A program made the position numbers and the translations under genes. Positions 21,087 through 29,313 of a stretch of DNA of 37,620 nucleotides are shown in pieces (position 1 is the stretch's first letter; every line of letters starts with the position of its first letter). This DNA comes from Phycisphaerae bacterium. Its GTDB lineage: Bacteria; Planctomycetota; Phycisphaerae; Tepidisphaerales; Tepidisphaeraceae. Under the pieces are notes generated by a model. That model had not been told where the DNA came from and did not search any database. It saw only the letters and a program-made list of their open reading frames with translations. The DNA lies in NCBI GenBank assembly GCA_025936175.1, contig JAICTV010000025.1:1-37620 (forward strand). Direction: 5' to 3'.

Positions 21087-22229
21087 ATGCTTTTCCTTCT
21101 CATCCGATCCTCGCAACCCTGGCTCGACGCGCACGGCCTGGGCTTCCTCCGCGTCTTCACCTTCGTCACGTTCCAGGCGACCGTCGCGGTCGTCGTCAGC
21201 TTTCTTCTCAGCGTTCTGCTCGGCCCGCTCGTCATCGCGTGGCTGAAAAAGCACAAGGTCGGCGACACCGCCAAGTTCGACACCATCGAGCTGGAAAAGA
21301 TGATGAAAGGCAAAGGCGGCACGCCGACCATGGGCGGGCTGCTCATCATCGCCTCCATCCTCATCACCACGCTGCTGCTGGCCGACCTGCGGAACTTCTA
21401 CGTGATGATGGGGATGGTCTGCCTCGTCGGCCTCGGCCTCGTCGGCGCGTTCGATGACTGGCTCAAGCTGACCGCCGGCAAGCGCGCGAACAATCGGCAG
21501 GGACTCGAAGGGCCGGAAAAGCTCATCGGGCAAGTCGGGCTCGCGCTGATCCTCTCCTGGTTTACCTTCCGCCACGGCGCGGCCAACGCCGTCGCGCACG
21601 AGCTCTACCTGCCCTTCATGAAGACGCCGGTGATGACGCTGGGCGCGGGGCTGTTCATCATCCTCGGCATCCTTACCATCACGGGCTTCAGCAACGCCGT
21701 GAATTTGAGCGACGGCTTAGACGGTCTCGCCGGCGGATGCATGGCGATCGTCAGCTTCGTCTTCCTGCTGCTCGCGCTGCTCGGCGGAATCCCGGCGCTG
21801 GGGCGATTCCTCCTGCTGCCGACCGTGCCGATGAGCGATCAGATGGCCGTCATCTGCGGAGCGATGCTCGGCGCGTGCCTCGGCTTCCTCTGGTTCAACT
21901 GCAGTCCGGCCAAGGTCTTCATGGGCGACACCGGCTCGCTGGCGCTGGGCGGACTGATCGCCTACGTCTCGATCGTCATCCGCCACGAGTTCACACTCGT
22001 GCTGGTCGGCGGGATCTTCGTCGCCGAGGCGGTGTCGGTGATCATCCAGCGCTACTGGTTCAAGTACACGAGAATCCGCTACGGCGAAGGCCGGCGCGTC
22101 TTTCTGATGGCGCCGATCCACCATCACTTCCAGAAGAAGGGCTGGACGGAGACGCAGGTCGTGGTGCGCTTTTGGCTCATCGGCGCGATGCTCGCGGCGA
22201 TGGCGATCGCAACCGTCAAGTTGAGATAA
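21087..22229 (+). CDS. mraY: Phospho-N-acetylmuramoyl-pentapeptide transferase
   Basis: MraY moves phospho-MurNAc-pentapeptide from UDP to undecaprenyl phosphate at the inner membrane, forming lipid I. The 380-residue protein has about ten membrane segments and the key motifs: GKGGTPTMGG in the first cytoplasmic loop, FDDW with the aspartate pair, NLSDGLDGLAGG, FMGDTGSLALGG and the C-terminal histidine loop APIHHHFQKKGW. Length is close to the usual 360. The ATG at 21087 lies just after a tandem repeat and lacks a clear Shine-Dalgarno box. The stop overlaps the convergent permease gene by 14 bases. In most bacteria murD follows; here it does not. Confidence 0.97.
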   Translation: MLFLLIRSSQPWLDAHGLGFLRVFTFVTFQATVAVVVSFLLSVLLGPLVIAWLKKHKVGDTAKFDTIELEKMMKGKGGTPTMGGLLIIASILITTLLLADLRNFYVMMGMVCLVGLGLVGAFDDWLKLTAGKRANNRQGLEGPEKLIGQVGLALILSWFTFRHGAANAVAHELYLPFMKTPVMTLGAGLFIILGILTITGFSNAVNLSDGLDGLAGGCMAIVSFVFLLLALLGGIPALGRFLLLPTVPMSDQMAVICGAMLGACLGFLWFNCSPAKVFMGDTGSLALGGLIAYVSIVIRHEFTLVLVGGIFVAEAVSVIIQRYWFKYTRIRYGEGRRVFLMAPIHHHFQKKGWTETQVVVRFWLIGAMLAAMAIATVKLR

Positions 22230-23628
22230 CCTCCAAGCGCCGCCGGGTCGCGGCCGCCGGGAACAACCATCGCCAGGCGTAATACACCGGCACGCCCGCG
22301 ATCAGAACGCCTAGCCACGTCCCGTTGGTCTTCGGATCGTCAATCACCGCCAGCACCGTCATCACCGCGCTCGCCAGGACAAAGATCGCCGGCACGTACG
22401 GATATCCCGGCACGCGAAACGGCCGGCCGTGGTCGCGCAGGCGGGCGCGGAGGATGAACACGGACAGCGCGGCAAGCCCATAGAAGATCCAGATCGTGAA
22501 GATGAAGCTGTCGGCCAGGCTCTGAAAATCCCGCAGCACCAGAACCATCGCGCAGGAGAGCGCCAGTTGGGTCCAGAGCGAGACGGCGGGCGTCTGAAAG
22601 CGCGGGCTGACGTGGCCGAGGAAGCCGAACAGCAGGCCGTCGCGCGCCTGCGCGAACGTCACGCGCGCGCCGGTCATCACGCTCGCGTGCGAGCTGCCCA
22701 GAGTCGAGAGGATGATCAGCACCGTCACCGCCCCCGTGCCGATTCGTCCCGCCAATCGCGTCATCAGCAGCGGCGCGACCGTTTCCGTCTGGCGCATCTC
22801 CGACAGCGGCAGGTGCCACAGGTAAACCGCGTTGGCCAGCACGTAGAGGACGATCACCGCGAGCGTGCCCAAGACGTACACGCGCGGCAGCGTCCGCCCC
22901 GGCTCGACGATCTCGCCGGCGATCGAGCCGATGTCGCTCCAGCCGTCGTAGGTCCACATGATCGCCGCCATGACCGGGACGATCGCGCGGAAGAAGGATT
23001 GCGGCGGCTGCGAAGCGGCGAAGTGCGGGCCCGCCCCGCCGTTGTCGAACAGCGCCGCCACGATGCCGAGCACGATGATCGCGCCGATCGCCGCGTATTT
23101 CAGTCCCGTCAGGACGATGGCAAAGCGCGCGCTCTGGCGAACGCCCCAGACGTTGATGATTGTCAGGATCGTCAGCGCGATGCAGGTCAGCAGCGGCGCG
23201 CTGACGTTCCACCCGGTAAGCGTCTGGAAATGCGTGGAAAAAACCGTCGCGATCCCGCCCGCCGCCGCGGGTTTGGCGATCAGCATGTACGTCCATCCGA
23301 ACACGAACGCCGGGCACGGCCCCAGTCCCTCGCGCAGGAAGACGTAGATCCCGCCCGTGTGCGGCAGCATCGCGTTGAGCTCCGCGAAGGTCAGCGCGCC
23401 GCACAGCGCGATCAAGCCGCCTGCGACCCAAAGTGCCAGGATGAGCGTCGGGGAGCCGAGGTTTCGCGCGATCGTCGTCGGCGTCGCGAAGATGCCGCTG
23501 CCGATGACGACGCCCACCATCACCGCCGTCGCGCCCCAGAACCCGACCTTGCGGGGAAGATCAGACGGCATGTCGGGACGCGCAGGATCGCGTCGCTCGC
23601 CGGCGGCGGTGGCCGTCATGGGCCGCAA
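22216..23628 (-). CDS. APC-family amino-acid permease
   Basis: This 470-residue protein has about twelve hydrophobic segments and the APC-superfamily signature at its first helix, VMVGVVIGSGIFATPTTIA, with GSGIF as the substrate-binding unwound stretch. FAELNAMLPHTGGIYVFLRE and WTYDGWSDIG are typical of the LAT/basic amino-acid exchanger-like branch. It probably imports or exchanges amino acids; no specificity can be deduced. It is on the strand opposite to the wall genes and occupies part of the place where murD is normally found. Its 3' end overlaps mraY by 14 bases. Alternative start at 23619. Upstream lies the HTH-Clp_N gene, 39 bases away and on the same strand. Confidence 0.9.
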   Translation of the reverse strand: MRPMTATAAGERRDPARPDMPSDLPRKVGFWGATAVMVGVVIGSGIFATPTTIARNLGSPTLILALWVAGGLIALCGALTFAELNAMLPHTGGIYVFLREGLGPCPAFVFGWTYMLIAKPAAAGGIATVFSTHFQTLTGWNVSAPLLTCIALTILTIINVWGVRQSARFAIVLTGLKYAAIGAIIVLGIVAALFDNGGAGPHFAASQPPQSFFRAIVPVMAAIMWTYDGWSDIGSIAGEIVEPGRTLPRVYVLGTLAVIVLYVLANAVYLWHLPLSEMRQTETVAPLLMTRLAGRIGTGAVTVLIILSTLGSSHASVMTGARVTFAQARDGLLFGFLGHVSPRFQTPAVSLWTQLALSCAMVLVLRDFQSLADSFIFTIWIFYGLAALSVFILRARLRDHGRPFRVPGYPYVPAIFVLASAVMTVLAVIDDPKTNGTWLGVLIAGVPVYYAWRWLFPAAATRRRLEVIST

Positions 23629-23667
23629 GGATAGCGGCGGACCGTTCTGGGTAAACGCGCGAGCGCG

Positions 23668-24306
23668 TTACGCGCGACTTCGGCTCAACCGAAGTAACTC
23701 GGCGCGGGCCGCGTCGTACGTCACGCCAAGATCCGTGAGAATCTTGTAGCCCATGCCATTGCTCTCCAGCAGGATGCCGAGCAGCAGCGCTTCGCAGCCG
23801 ATGTACTCATGACCCAGTGCGATCGCCTGTTCCAGCGCGTAACGCAGCACCTGCTGTGAACGATCGGTCAGCGCCGCCTCGCGCACCTTGACCTTCTGCG
23901 CCGGCACGAGCGATTCGAAGATCTCCTTGGGCTTGTCGAGATCGACGCCGAGGTTCTTGAGGATCATCGCGCCGAAGTTGTCGCGCTCGAGCACGATGCC
24001 AACAAGCAGGTGCTCGGTCCCCGTGAAATCCTGTCCGCGGCCGATGGCGTACTTCGTCGCCAGGTCTAGCGCCTTCTTGAGCCGCGGGGTCTGCGGGAGA
24101 TTCGACTTCCGCCGCGTTTGCATCTGCGCGTAGGTTTCGCGCTCCAGGAACTCGGCGAGAATCCGCTCGGAGATCAGCCACTTCCGCCCCAGCTGCACGC
24201 CCGGCAGCCAGCCCTCCTGCAGGTATTTGTAGACGGTGTTCTTGTCGAGCCCGAGCTTCTCCGCCACCCACTCCGGTTCTCGATAATCGAGGAATGCTTC
24301 TGCCAT
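23668..24306 (-). CDS. HTH (excisionase-type) domain fused to a Clp N-terminal domain
   Basis: This 212-residue protein has two unusual parts. Residues 9-56 (EPEWVAEKLGLDKNTVYKYLQEGWLPGVQLGRKW) form an excisionase/MerR-like helix-turn-helix. Residues 75-208 carry the two repeats of a Clp N domain (TPRLKKALDLATKYAIGRGQDFTGTEHLLVGIV and QQVLRYALEQAIALGHEYIGCEALLLGILLES), which in ClpA/ClpC bind adaptors or substrates. No AAA+ or peptidase domain follows. It may be a DNA-binding regulator whose activity responds to a protein-quality or adaptor signal. The start at 24306 has no obvious Shine-Dalgarno box. It diverges from ftsW and lies upstream of the permease gene, and could regulate either. Confidence 0.85.
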   Translation of the reverse strand: MAEAFLDYREPEWVAEKLGLDKNTVYKYLQEGWLPGVQLGRKWLISERILAEFLERETYAQMQTRRKSNLPQTPRLKKALDLATKYAIGRGQDFTGTEHLLVGIVLERDNFGAMILKNLGVDLDKPKEIFESLVPAQKVKVREAALTDRSQQVLRYALEQAIALGHEYIGCEALLLGILLESNGMGYKILTDLGVTYDAARAELLRLSRSRA

Positions 24307-24344
24307 ATTGAAACTAGTTTAGACACAATAACACACGTTAAGCA

Positions 24345-25631
24345 ATGAATAAACTGATCTCAAGCGCAAGTCCTTTGCAGTCCGATAAATGCATCATGGA
24401 CCCGTCGATCTATCGCCTGCGACAGGCGGACGTGCTGACCCTTTGCGTGCTCGCCCTGCTGTGCCTCGGCGTGGTGATGGTCCAGTCGGCGGCAATGAAC
24501 GTGACGGGTCACGTCGCCTGGCAGTGGACGCCGATGGGCACGAAGCAATTCGGTTTCTGCTTCGTCGCGCTGACGACTTTCTTCCTCGTCGGCCGAAGCG
24601 ACTACGCGTGGCTCGGTCAGCCGCGACGACTGTGGTGGAACCATCCGGTCGTCTACTTCGTGCTGCTGACGGCGTTTCTGAACGTGATCGTGCTCGTGCC
24701 GCACATCGGCATCGAGCGCAACGGCGCGCGACGCTGGCTGCCGCTGGGCATCACCCAGCTTCAACCTTCGGAACTGGCGAAATGGTCGGCGGTGCTCTTC
24801 CTCGCGTGGTGGCTGACGACTCGCCCGATCAACACCGATCGCTTCTTCACCGGCTTCCTGCCGACGCTCATCCCGATCTGCGGCATGTGTCTGCTCGTTG
24901 TCATCCAGGACTTCGGCACCGCCGCGCTGATCGCGATCTGCTCGCTGACGATGCTCCTCGCCGGGCGGATCAAGCTGTGGCACCTGCTCGTGATCATCCC
25001 GCCGGCGCTGGGGGCGGGCCTCTGGTTCATCATGCACAAGGAGTATCGCTGGAAGCGGATGATCGCCTTCACCGACCCGTGGGCCAACCCGCAGCGCGAA
25101 GGGTATCACATGATCCAGAGCCTGCTGAGCTTCTCGACCGGCGGCGTGACCGGGCGCGGGATCGGCAACGGCATCCAGAAGCTCGGCTACCTGCCGGAAG
25201 ACACGACCGATTTCATCTTCGCCGTCGTCTGCGAAGAGCTTGGCCTGTTCGGCGCGCTTTTGACCGTTGCGCTCTACCTGGGTGTGCTGTACGTTGCGTG
25301 GCAGGTCGTCAAGCAGAAGCGCGACGATTTCGGGCGGATGCTCGCGTTCGGCGTGGGTTCGATGATCGGCCTGCAGGCGACGATCAACATCGCCGTCGCG
25401 ACCGTCAGCGTGCCGACCAAGGGTTTGTCCCTTCCGCTCATCAGCGCGGGCGGCAGCGGCCTTGTCATCACGTGCGCGGCGCTCGGCCTGCTGCTCAGCA
25501 TCACGAAGTTCAAACACTCTCAGGACGAACTGGCCGAGGCTTACGTTCGAGAAGTTGAGGAGCCCGAGGCTTTGACGCCGTTCGATCTCATCCGGCCCGA
25601 AGGCCGCATCACTGACCCCTCTCTTGGCTGA
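24345..25631 (+). CDS. ftsW: Septal peptidoglycan glycosyltransferase FtsW
   Basis: FtsW is the SEDS-family polymerase that builds septal glycan strands from lipid II together with a class B PBP. The 428-residue protein has about ten membrane segments, the GIERNGARRWLPLG periplasmic phrase, the conserved QPSELAKWS helix, ITF-like loop FSTGGVTGRGIGNGIQKLGYLPEDTTDFIF and the C-terminal PTKGLSLPLISAGGSGL typical of FtsW rather than RodA. The ATG at 24345 is possible, but the ATG at 24396 (MDPSIYRLRQ) would give a more usual N-terminus; neither has a strong ribosome-binding site. The stop overlaps murG by eight bases. It lies divergent from the HTH-Clp_N gene. Confidence 0.93.
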   Translation: MNKLISSASPLQSDKCIMDPSIYRLRQADVLTLCVLALLCLGVVMVQSAAMNVTGHVAWQWTPMGTKQFGFCFVALTTFFLVGRSDYAWLGQPRRLWWNHPVVYFVLLTAFLNVIVLVPHIGIERNGARRWLPLGITQLQPSELAKWSAVLFLAWWLTTRPINTDRFFTGFLPTLIPICGMCLLVVIQDFGTAALIAICSLTMLLAGRIKLWHLLVIIPPALGAGLWFIMHKEYRWKRMIAFTDPWANPQREGYHMIQSLLSFSTGGVTGRGIGNGIQKLGYLPEDTTDFIFAVVCEELGLFGALLTVALYLGVLYVAWQVVKQKRDDFGRMLAFGVGSMIGLQATINIAVATVSVPTKGLSLPLISAGGSGLVITCAALGLLLSITKFKHSQDELAEAYVREVEEPEALTPFDLIRPEGRITDPSLG

Positions 25632-26748
25632 AGCGAAGACCATTTTCCTCGCCGGCGGCGGAACGGGCGGGCATCTGTATCCCGGCCTGGCCGTCGCCGA
25701 ATCGCTCCGCCGCAGCCTGCCTGATGCGCGGCTCGTCTTCCTGTGCACGAAGAAGGAGATCGATCGCGTCATCCTCGAGCCGACGGGATTCGAATTCATC
25801 CCGCAGCCGATCGTCCCGCTCGTCCGCAACATCGGCGGGCTGCTCAAATTCTGGCCGAGCTGGCGCGAAACGAAGGACTTGATCCGCCAGCTCCTGCGCG
25901 AGCGCAAGCCCGCCGCGGTGATCGGCCTCGGCGGATATGCCGCCGGCGTCGCGGTCAAAGCCGCCGCCGTTCGCAACCTTCCTACCGCAATCATCAACCC
26001 CGATGTCATCCCCGGGAAGGCGAATCAGTACCTGATGCGTTACACGCGCGCGATCTGCTGTCAGTTCCCGCAGACCGCCGATCACATTCAGCCGCAGTAC
26101 CGATCGAAGATCCAGGTGAGCGGCTGTCCGATCCGTTCCGACATCGCAAATCTCCCGCCGCGCGCGGAGGCGTCGAAGCGCCTGGAGTTGGATCCGCGCC
26201 GCAGCACCCTCGCGATCACCGGCGCGTCGCTCGGCGCGCAAACGATCAACGAAGCGGTGCTCGAGATGATCAAAGACGTGAAGCTCCAGGGCTGGCAGAT
26301 CCTTCATCTCGCCGGCCGCGAGCACGCGATGGGCGTGCGGGACAGATATCGCGAGATCGAGGTGGCCGCGCGGGTTATCGACTTCACGCCGGCCATGTCG
26401 GACGTCTGGGCGGTGACGGATTTAGCCATCTCCCGCGCCGGCGCGAGCAGTTGCGCGGAGCTGACGGCGTGCGGCGTGGCGTCGATCCTGATGCCCTACC
26501 CTTATCACAAGGACATGCACCAGCGCGCCAACGCGAAGGTTCTCGCCGACGCCGGCGCGGCGACGCTGGTCGATGACGAAAAAGATCGCAAGAAAAACGC
26601 CGCCAAGCTCCGGCCCGCGCTGGAAGCGCTGCTGTACGACGCGACCAAGCGACAGCAGATGGCCGCCGCCGCCAAAGCGCTCGGTCGTCCCAACGCCGCC
26701 GACGCCGTCGCACAGATCGTGATCGAAATGACAGACGCCGGCCGATGA
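25624..26748 (+). CDS. murG: Undecaprenyl-PP-MurNAc-pentapeptide-UDPGlcNAc GlcNAc transferase
   Basis: MurG adds GlcNAc from UDP-GlcNAc to lipid I on the cytoplasmic face of the membrane, completing lipid II. The 374-residue protein has the N-terminal GGGTGGHLYPGLAVAE loop, the glycine-rich GLGGYAAGVA, GASLGAQTINEAV for the second domain, and SRAGASSCAELTACGVASILMPYPYHKDMHQRANA as the UDP-binding loop. The NPDVIPGKANQYL phrase replaces the common EQN-type variant. The TTG at 25624 is the start; it overlaps the ftsW stop by eight bases, so translational coupling is likely. No ATG is available near it. Confidence 0.95.
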   Translation: MAEAKTIFLAGGGTGGHLYPGLAVAESLRRSLPDARLVFLCTKKEIDRVILEPTGFEFIPQPIVPLVRNIGGLLKFWPSWRETKDLIRQLLRERKPAAVIGLGGYAAGVAVKAAAVRNLPTAIINPDVIPGKANQYLMRYTRAICCQFPQTADHIQPQYRSKIQVSGCPIRSDIANLPPRAEASKRLELDPRRSTLAITGASLGAQTINEAVLEMIKDVKLQGWQILHLAGREHAMGVRDRYREIEVAARVIDFTPAMSDVWAVTDLAISRAGASSCAELTACGVASILMPYPYHKDMHQRANAKVLADAGAATLVDDEKDRKKNAAKLRPALEALLYDATKRQQMAAAAKALGRPNAADAVAQIVIEMTDAGR

Positions 26749-26800
26749 ACAAATCAGCGGCAGTTCTTGCGCAATTGCAAACAAGTATTTGAGGTGTAGT

Positions 26801-28240
26801 ATGCCCCGCGCGTCCATGTCATCCGTCGTCCGCGAGCTGCGAATGGAGTCGCGCTCGGCTTCCCGGTTCACCGGAAGGCGGGTGCACTTCATCGGCATCG
26901 GCGGCTGCGGAATGAGCGGCCTGGCCCGCATGCTCCTCGACAACGGCGCCATCGTCACCGGCTCAGAACCCAAGCCCAACCCGCAAACCTTCGAGCTCAC
27001 CGCGCGCGGCGCCAAGATCTCGCGCGACCAGCTCGGCGAGCTGATCTCCGCCGAGACCGACCTCGTCATCCGCACGGCGGCCGTCGCTGACAGCAACGTC
27101 GAGTTCCTCGCCGCGCGTCGGTACGGCGTGGAAACGATCAAGTACGCCGAGCTGCTCGGACAGGTGATGGCCGAGCGCCGCGGCATCGCCGTCGCCGGAA
27201 CCCACGGCAAATCCACCACCACCGCGATGATCGCCTACGCGCTGCTCCAATGCGGCGCCGATCCGAGCTTCGTCGTCGGCGGGACGGTCCCGCAGCTCGA
27301 CCACGCCGGCAGCCGATCGGGAAAGAGCGATCTCTTTGTTGCCGAGGCGTGCGAGTACGACCGCAGCTTCCATCACCTGCATCCGAAAATCGCGCTGATC
27401 ACCAACGTCGAGGAAGACCACCTCGACTGCTACAAGGACATCTATCAGATCATCGAGTCGTTCCGCGCGTTCGCGCACCTCGTCCCGGAAGATGGAACGA
27501 TCATCGCCAACGGTCGCGACGCCAACGTCGCCAAATCGATCAAAGATGTGCGTGCCCGCGTCGAGTCGGTTGCGCTTACCCCCGGCTCGACGTGGAGCAC
27601 GTGTTTCACCGGCATCCAAGACGGCTGCCCGACCGGCGCCGTCGCGCACAACGGGAAACTCGTCGGCACGCTCGCGCTCTCGATCCCCGGCGAGCACAAT
27701 CTGATGAACGCCACGATGGCCCTCGCCGCCTGCGCCGCTTGCGGCGTCGCGATCACCGAAGCGGCGCGGGCGATCAACCAGTTCACCGGCGTCGACCGCC
27801 GCATGACGGTGACGGGGAACTACAACGGCGCGACCGTCGTCGACGATTACGGCCATCACCCGACGGAAATCCGCGCGACGCTCGCCGCTCTCCGCGAGCG
27901 TTACGAACCCAAGCGTCTGGTCTGCGTCTTCCAACCCCATCAGCACAGCCGGACGCGCTTCCTGCTGGACGATTTCGCGTCGAGCTTCGCGGCGGCGGAT
28001 GAGACCATCGTGCCGGACATCTATTTCGTCCGCGACAGCGAGACCGAGCGGACACTGGTCAGCTCCGCCGACCTGGTTGAAAAGATCAACAAAAACGGGC
28101 ACAGCGCGTTGCATCTCCCGGAGTTCGCGCAGATCCTCGAACACCTCAGAGACAACGCCGGCGAAGGTGATCTGGTAGTGACGATGGGCGCCGGGAACGT
28201 CTGGGAAATCGGACGCGATTTAGTGGGTGATTCCCAATAA
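26801..28240 (+). CDS. murC: UDP-N-acetylmuramate-L-alanine ligase
   Basis: MurC adds the first amino acid, L-alanine, to UDP-MurNAc. This 479-residue protein has FIGIGGCGMSGLA (30-42), the ATP loop GTHGKSTTT (133-141), HLDCYKD, and DDYGHHPTEIRATL (near residue 350). The ATG at 26801 has GAGGTG about seven bases upstream; a TTG at 26789 in the same frame is weaker. It follows murG by 52 bases and its stop lies just upstream of murB, consistent with one transcript. In this cluster the order murG-murC-murB-ddl is the canonical one. Confidence 0.96.
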   Translation: MPRASMSSVVRELRMESRSASRFTGRRVHFIGIGGCGMSGLARMLLDNGAIVTGSEPKPNPQTFELTARGAKISRDQLGELISAETDLVIRTAAVADSNVEFLAARRYGVETIKYAELLGQVMAERRGIAVAGTHGKSTTTAMIAYALLQCGADPSFVVGGTVPQLDHAGSRSGKSDLFVAEACEYDRSFHHLHPKIALITNVEEDHLDCYKDIYQIIESFRAFAHLVPEDGTIIANGRDANVAKSIKDVRARVESVALTPGSTWSTCFTGIQDGCPTGAVAHNGKLVGTLALSIPGEHNLMNATMALAACAACGVAITEAARAINQFTGVDRRMTVTGNYNGATVVDDYGHHPTEIRATLAALRERYEPKRLVCVFQPHQHSRTRFLLDDFASSFAAADETIVPDIYFVRDSETERTLVSSADLVEKINKNGHSALHLPEFAQILEHLRDNAGEGDLVVTMGAGNVWEIGRDLVGDSQ

Positions 28241-28295
28241 AATTCAGCGTAGCGGTCGCACCCGCAGGCCCACGCGTGTTTTTCGTGCGTGCGAG

Positions 28296-29195
28296 ATGAA
28301 GCTGACCACAGCCAATCCATTCTCCGGCTTCGAGGCGTTCGTCACCGAGAACGAACCCCTCGCGCCCCACACCTGGTACAAGATCGGCGGCCCCGCGCGC
28401 TTTTTTCTCCGCCCGCGCAGTCTCGACGAGCTCCAGCAGGCGGCGCAGCGATGCGCGGAAGAGAACATTCGCGTTTACGTGCTCGGCCTGGGCGCAAACA
28501 TCCTGGTTGGTGACGGCGGTGTCGACGGCGCGGTCTTTCGCCTCGATCACGAGCACTGGCGTCGCGCGTTCTTCGGCACCGAAGGCAAGGTCGAAGTCGG
28601 CGCGGGCGTGGACATGCAGAAGCTGGTCCTCCGCACCGTCCGGCAGGGGCTGGCGGGCATCGAATGCCTCGCCGGCATCCCCGGCACGATCGGCGGCGGC
28701 GTGCGCATGAACGCGGGCGGAAAGTTCGGCGACATCGGCGCCGTCGTCACGCGCGTGCAGGTCATGGACGCCGCCGGCCACCTCTTCGAGCGCACCAAGG
28801 ACGATCTCGTCTTCGAGTACCGCTCGACCAACATCTCCGCCAAGTTCATCCTCGGCGCGACGCTGCAACTGGAAGAAGACGACGCCGACCGCATCATGCG
28901 CCGCACCAAGGAAATCTGGATGTTCAAGCGCAACAGCCAGCCGCTCAACACCAAGAACTGCGGCTGCATCTTCAAGAATCCCCGCGGCCTCAGCGCCGGC
29001 GCGCTGATCGACCAGGCGGGACTCAAGGGCTTCCGCGTCGGCGGCGCCGAAGTCAGCGAAAAGCACGCCAACTTCATCATCGCCCACCCCGGCTGCCGTG
29101 CCGACGACGTGATGAAGCTGGTCAAGATCATTCGCGAGAAGGTGTTCGAGAAGAACGAGATTCACCTCGAGAGCGAAGTGCAGATCTGGCCGTAG
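28296..29195 (+). CDS. murB: UDP-N-acetylenolpyruvoylglucosamine reductase
   Basis: MurB reduces UDP-GlcNAc-enolpyruvate to UDP-MurNAc with NADPH and FAD. The 299-residue protein has APHTWYKIGGPA, VLGLGANILVGDGG, GIPGTIGGGVRMNAGG for FAD binding, EYRSTNIS with the conserved Tyr/Arg/Ser, SAGALIDQAGLKG and GGAEVSEKHANFI near the end, where the catalytic glutamate region (LESEVQIW) closes the protein. It is of the shorter type IIa/IIb class. The ATG at 28296 gives the usual length; a GTG at 28227 would add 23 residues and overlap murC. Ribosome-binding signals are weak for both. A 20-bp inverted repeat separates it from ddl. Confidence 0.95.
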   Translation: MKLTTANPFSGFEAFVTENEPLAPHTWYKIGGPARFFLRPRSLDELQQAAQRCAEENIRVYVLGLGANILVGDGGVDGAVFRLDHEHWRRAFFGTEGKVEVGAGVDMQKLVLRTVRQGLAGIECLAGIPGTIGGGVRMNAGGKFGDIGAVVTRVQVMDAAGHLFERTKDDLVFEYRSTNISAKFILGATLQLEEDDADRIMRRTKEIWMFKRNSQPLNTKNCGCIFKNPRGLSAGALIDQAGLKGFRVGGAEVSEKHANFIIAHPGCRADDVMKLVKIIREKVFEKNEIHLESEVQIWP

Positions 29196-29209
29196 ATACA
29201 AAAGGATTG

Positions 29210-29290
29210 TTCACCACGAAGTCACGAAGCAAGCGAAGAGCATTTCAGCCGTCGAGCGACGCTTCGTGCTCTTCGTGACTTCGTGGTGAA
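29210..29290. repeat. Perfect 20-bp inverted repeat between murB and ddl
   Basis: TTCACCACGAAGTCACGAAG (29210-29229) is exactly complementary to 29271-29290. The CACGAAG-type arm is a dispersed palindromic repeat commonly seen in planctomycete and related spacers. It sits between two cotranscribed wall genes and would form a strong RNA hairpin. Confidence 0.85.
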
Positions 29291-29313
29291 AGACTCTTCC
29301 AAGGATGGAAGTC

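Noticed and set aside
1331..24325. Shared decamer TAGTTTAGAC at 1331-1340 and 24316-24325 as a common promoter motif
   Set aside because: A single 10-base match between two sites in 37 kb is expected by chance, and distances to starts differ.
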